In this document: positions 60,374 through 64,000 of the stretch, piece after piece
Layout: each line of letters starts with the position of its first letter
Numbering within the stretch: position 1 is the stretch's first letter
DNA from: Ascoidea asiatica
Taxonomy: Eukaryota; Ascomycota; Saccharomycetes; Ascoideales; Ascoideaceae
DNA length: 64,000 nt
NCBI GenBank assembly: GCA_001600695.1
Contig: BCKQ01000025.1
Location: 1-64,000 of the forward strand
Direction of reading: 5' to 3'
Notes under the pieces: model-generated
What the model was told of the DNA's origin: nothing
Databases searched by the model: none
The model's input: only the letters and a program-made list of their open reading frames with translations
Position numbers and translations under genes: made by a program

Positions 60374-60847
60374 ATGGCATTACATAATTATATATATTCT
60401 AAACATCATGATGATATTATTGATAAAATTGCAAGACCAAATGATTATAGACCAAAATTAAAAAAAAAGACAATTGAAGATAATTTTAAAAATGAAATTA
60501 GATTAAATAAAATTAGAATTAGAAATGAAGAAAGAAATAGATTATTAAATGAATCATTTAATAAAGAAAGAAGAAAAAAACTTGAAAAAAATCAATCAAT
60601 CAATCAAAATGGAACTCAAAATAATATTATGAATAATAATAATAATAATAAGAATAATATTTATAATAATGATAATAGGAATAATGAATTTACTAAGTTT
60701 AATAAATTAGGAGATATGAAAAATATTGAAATTAATAATAGAAATGGAAATGGAAATGGAAATGGAAATATTGTTGAAAATGTTGATTATAATGAAAGTG
60801 GAAATGAAAATGGAAATTGTAAATTTAATTGTAAATATACTAGTTGA
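60374..60847 (+). CDS. Small Asn-rich hypothetical protein
   Basis: 157 aa from the ATG at 60374. Residues 1-75 are Lys/Arg/Asp-rich and helical (MALHNYIYSKHHDDIIDKIA, RPNDYRPKLKKKTIED, RIRNEERNRLLNESFNKERR), of normal complexity; the rest is Asn/Gly repeat (NGNGNGN at about 132-138). There is a TATA-like run (CTATATATCTTATATTATAC) directly upstream. I do not recognise it. The ordered first half and the clean ATG context make it a plausible gene, but it may not be conserved. Confidence 0.5.
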   Translation: MALHNYIYSKHHDDIIDKIARPNDYRPKLKKKTIEDNFKNEIRLNKIRIRNEERNRLLNESFNKERRKKLEKNQSINQNGTQNNIMNNNNNNKNNIYNNDNRNNEFTKFNKLGDMKNIEINNRNGNGNGNGNIVENVDYNESGNENGNCKFNCKYTS

Positions 60848-63800
60848 CCTATAATAAGAAATTATCAATTATTATTAATCACTACTAATCACTATTAATT
60901 ACTTTTATCCTGTATTAAATTTCATAATTATTTTCTGCTAAAATTTCACTCTTTAATTTTTCATTTTTAATGTTTTTAAATGCTTCATCATTTCAAAAAA
61001 AAAAGTCTTCCTATTTATTATATTTCATATTTAATTTTACATTTCATAGTTCATGAATTTTCTTTTATTTTTATTTATTTATTAATTTATTTTTATTTAT
61101 TTATTTATTTTTATCCTTATTTATCTTTATTTAACTAATTATGTTATTTTCTTTAATATTTTCTCATTTCTGTTTAAATTGATGATATATGAACGTCCTG
61201 CTTTATTTATATTTCTTTTATTTGTTTTTATCAAAAAATCATTGTGACTTATTTTGTGTTTGATTAATTTCTGATATTATATTCTATTAACCTGCGAAAT
61301 GTGTCCTACCAAATCTCTTACGATTACTTGGAACTTTTTGTACTAATATTGAAGGGTTGTTTTAGAAAAGTTTGTTTATTATTTCACGTGATACAATATT
61401 CCAATAAATTATGTTCATTAAGTTAATCTTATGTCTTCCAAACCGAATTTTTAACGGAACACATTTCATGGATTAACAGCTATTTATTGTCCTAAAAACA
61501 AGCATTTATTTTTATTGCATATTGTTTACTTTGAAACCTATTTTAAGGCAATCCTTAAAAGTGGCGACAGAAAAATTTCATGAAAAGAAAAAAAAAATTT
61601 AAAATGGGTTTTCTAAAATTTGCATTCTAAAAAAGACTTTCAATATTAAACAACAAGTTTTCATCGACAATTCTTAAACAATAAAGAAAAATAAGTATCG
61701 AATTAGTGTTACAAATATAAGAATCAAATTCAAGATCAAATTAAAAAGTAATAATATGATTTATAATATATTTAAATGTTAATGTCATTTGACACTCATT
61801 TTTCAAAGATAGTTTGATTAACTGCAAAAACTGCAAATTAAAAAGGTTTTCTCCAAATAAGCTCTAATAAACAAATTCATGATTTTTCTATCCAACAATT
61901 ATCACAAAGCATAATATTATAAATTTAAAAACAATAAAATTATACTTGTACTGTCTATATGATGTTGGACTTGATTAAAAAAAAGAATTAGAAAAGTATC
62001 TAAAAGTAAGAAAGAGAAGAAGTCTTAAATAGTTGGATTTTTCAACAATCAAATCAAGTTACCCAGTCCTTAGTAAAAATTAGTTAAAACTAGGTCAATT
62101 AACATATCATGTGATATTAAGTAATTGAAGATATTTACTTTACGTAAGTGAAGTGAAATTGTTAAACATGAAACACGTCAGTGTATCGAAATCTGAAATC
62201 GCATTGTAAGAGAATATTTCAAACCACATCCATGGAACTGAAACTGCAATAGAGGCGTTCAACGCGTACATTTTTTAGTCGAGTGGCAATTGTCCTTTTT
62301 AACGAACAACGAACTAACATCAAGTCAGGTGATAATCAAATAAAACTAAAATGTTCCGTGATCTAGTTACGGAACAGAAATCTTATGTCCGCATATAGTT
62401 CCGTTTTAGAATCCGTATCTGAATTTTCCTCATCCGATTAATTCCACTGTAAGCGTTTTCCTGATAGCTCGATTTACGTTGACACGGAAATAATGGTAAG
62501 CAAAGCGATTCTTATTCTGGATTCCTGAATTATGCACATTCTGTTAACAAAAGAAATAAAAAGCTTTCTCTGCAAGTTACTAAAAAAGCAGCAAATCAAA
62601 GTTTATTATTTAAAGGACTGGCTGACTGGTTTTGTTGACTGGCTGAATTTTGACGGTTCAATTTTTGCCGTTGCTTGTGAGATTTTCATTGTACAGTAAT
62701 CGGTTACGTTGAAATTACAAAAAAATTGAAAAAAAAAACAAAATAAAAATGTCCCTCTTTCTTAGCTGAATACTAATTATATTGATTTTTTACCTCTTTG
62801 GATAGAATGTTCTGATAATAAAGGTATCTGCTACCGATTTTTTTCTATCGTATTGTATCAAACAATGCAAAAGTAATATAAATTCACCAACTTGGAATGG
62901 TTTAACTCAGTCCGAGCCTTGTATCAGTCTCAGTCTCAGCTAAATTCTGATTAGGCGAGTGTTCAAATCTAAGACCTCTGAAAACAACAGGTATTCCATA
63001 TCCCAATAGAGAAGGGGTTTGAACTTCGAACACCGATCGGTGCCAAATTATGAGGTAAGTAAGAAAAAAAGGCGGGTAACACGGGTGCCGGGTTTATAGG
63101 AATTTAGCGATATCCGATAAATCCATATTGTTTTCGCAGAAGTTTCTATTGGCTTCCATTGATGTGGAACCTCAAAACTGGATGATAGCAGCAGTTGCCC
63201 TGGTTCAAAACAGATGAAAACCGATTTCAACATGTGTAAACAGGAAATACAAAAAATTCAATCGGCACAGGCCAAATCGAGATCCAAGTCAGTTCCGGAA
63301 ATCCCTGGTAGTCCGTGTAGCAGAGGTGTAGTGTGCTTTTTGTATTTCTAATAATTTTACCTCCAACAGTTGAGTTAACAGTACCGCAGTGAGTGAATGA
63401 ATGAATGAATGAATGAATGAATGAAATGCCCTTAGTAAATTGTTAAAACTGAAGTAATTGAAACAGTTGAGGCTAGCAAATTAATATTCATCCGTTTTAT
63501 TATTATTTTTTTATTTTTTTTATTATTAACATTATTAATATTCCTCTGACTATTTCTTTATTATTTAGGAGTTCTTTAATAAATAATTTATTAAACCACC
63601 AATTATTACTATCAGTATTCTTAAAGCATTTCTTTTATTTCATTATCCAATTATTTTTTAATTACGTATTCAAAATTACTTTTATTATCACTTATCCATT
63701 AAAAACTTCCAAATTCAACTAAAAATTTTAGATAAAACCATTAAATTTATTAAATTTTCTAAATCTATTATAAATCTACTAACATTTATCACTTCAAAAG

Positions 63801-64000
63801 GTCACTTAAAACAACTTAGATCATTTCTTATTTCTTTCTTTTTAATTACTCTTTTTATTTTCATATCATAAAAAAATATACTAATAATAATCTACCAAGC
63901 TACAAACATACTTTTCAACTAAAATCTTTATTTCAAAATAAGGCTGTATATTTTAATTACCACTCAAAATCATTACTAATAACAATTATTCATTAAATTT
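60848..64000. other. Long non-coding region at the window end
   Basis: 3.15 kb with no supported gene. Contents: TTTATT-rich 3' flank to about 61140; CACGTG at 61385-61390; a GC-richer stretch at 62150-63360 with an inverted repeat TTCCGT...ACGGAA (62354-62374); TGAA tetranucleotide repeat at about 63393-63425; AT-rich DNA to the end. Such length would fit the upstream region of a heavily regulated gene beyond the window. Confidence 0.45.
63393..63425. repeat. TGAA tetranucleotide repeat
   Basis: About eight tandem TGAA units in non-coding DNA. Confidence 0.9.

Noticed and set aside
62895..62980. tRNA-like A/B box pair (TGGTTTAACTCAG ... GTTCAAATC)
   Set aside because: T-arm and acceptor stems do not pair, so no cloverleaf.
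63048..63233. 61-codon minus-strand ORF near the window end
   Set aside because: Isolated in long non-coding DNA, no recognisable features.
1..64000. CRISPR arrays, rRNA operons, intact retrotransposons
   Set aside because: No regularly spaced repeats, rRNA genes, reverse transcriptase or integrase motifs were seen; matches to rRNA are only the short snoRNA guides.

Overview
This window is nuclear DNA from a budding yeast (Saccharomycotina). It is very AT-rich and nearly intron-free, and its proteins carry long Asn/Ser/Asp runs. Introns have yeast-type signals (GTAAGT or GTATGT at the 5' end, TACTAAC-like branch points). Two nuclear genes for respiratory complex I (NUAM/NDUFS1 and NUJM) argue against Saccharomycetaceae and Hanseniaspora, which lack complex I. 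CTG codons are extremely rare (none found in the 728-codon NUAM gene), which would fit a CUG-reassigning lineage such as Saccharomycopsis/Ascoidea or the Debaryomycetaceae, but I could not settle the codon's meaning. The species is not identified.

Layout. 0-9 kb: RPS1, a PEX28/29-type peroxin, an Hsp20 chaperone with a heat-shock element, ADA2, and ERV41 with a conserved intron. 9.5-17 kb: a large Asn-rich type II membrane protein, mitochondrial-type peptidyl-tRNA hydrolase, a low-complexity protein and a CoA-binding-domain protein. 17-25 kb: two adjacent tetraspan SUR7/PalI-like proteins, complex I NUJM, and CSM3 behind two MluI cell-cycle boxes. 25-33.7 kb: a TB2/DP1/HVA22 protein with a giant disordered tail, an intron-containing disordered protein, and a REX3-like protein lacking its exonuclease domain. 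34.6-43 kb: IMP dehydrogenase with snR54 inside its intron, a C/D snoRNA cluster on the minus strand, and NUP120. 43-56 kb: NUAM, an aquaglyceroporin, BBC1, COG8 and MCM21. 55.6-64 kb is gene-poor: a decayed coding relic, one small Asn-rich ORF and long non-coding DNA.

The most notable element is the minus-strand region 36.9-38.5 kb. It holds six box C/D snoRNAs in the order snR78-77-76-75-74-73, the same order as the S. cerevisiae polycistron. Each guide, read with the box D+5 rule, points to the expected 2'-O-methyl site in 18S or 25S rRNA. Here the snoRNAs lie inside introns of an apparently non-coding host: good 5' splice sites precede four of them, and a CTAAC branch motif plus AG follows every one. 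Two TTAGGG (Tbf1-type) sites sit in the promoter shared with NUP120. Together with snR54 in the IMD intron, this gives seven rRNA-methylation guides within about 3.3 kb, close to a GTP-synthesis gene and a nucleoporin gene.

Other points: ambiguous bases occur only in the first 16.7 kb, and the PTH1 start codon overlaps the stop codon of a four-codon upstream ORF.
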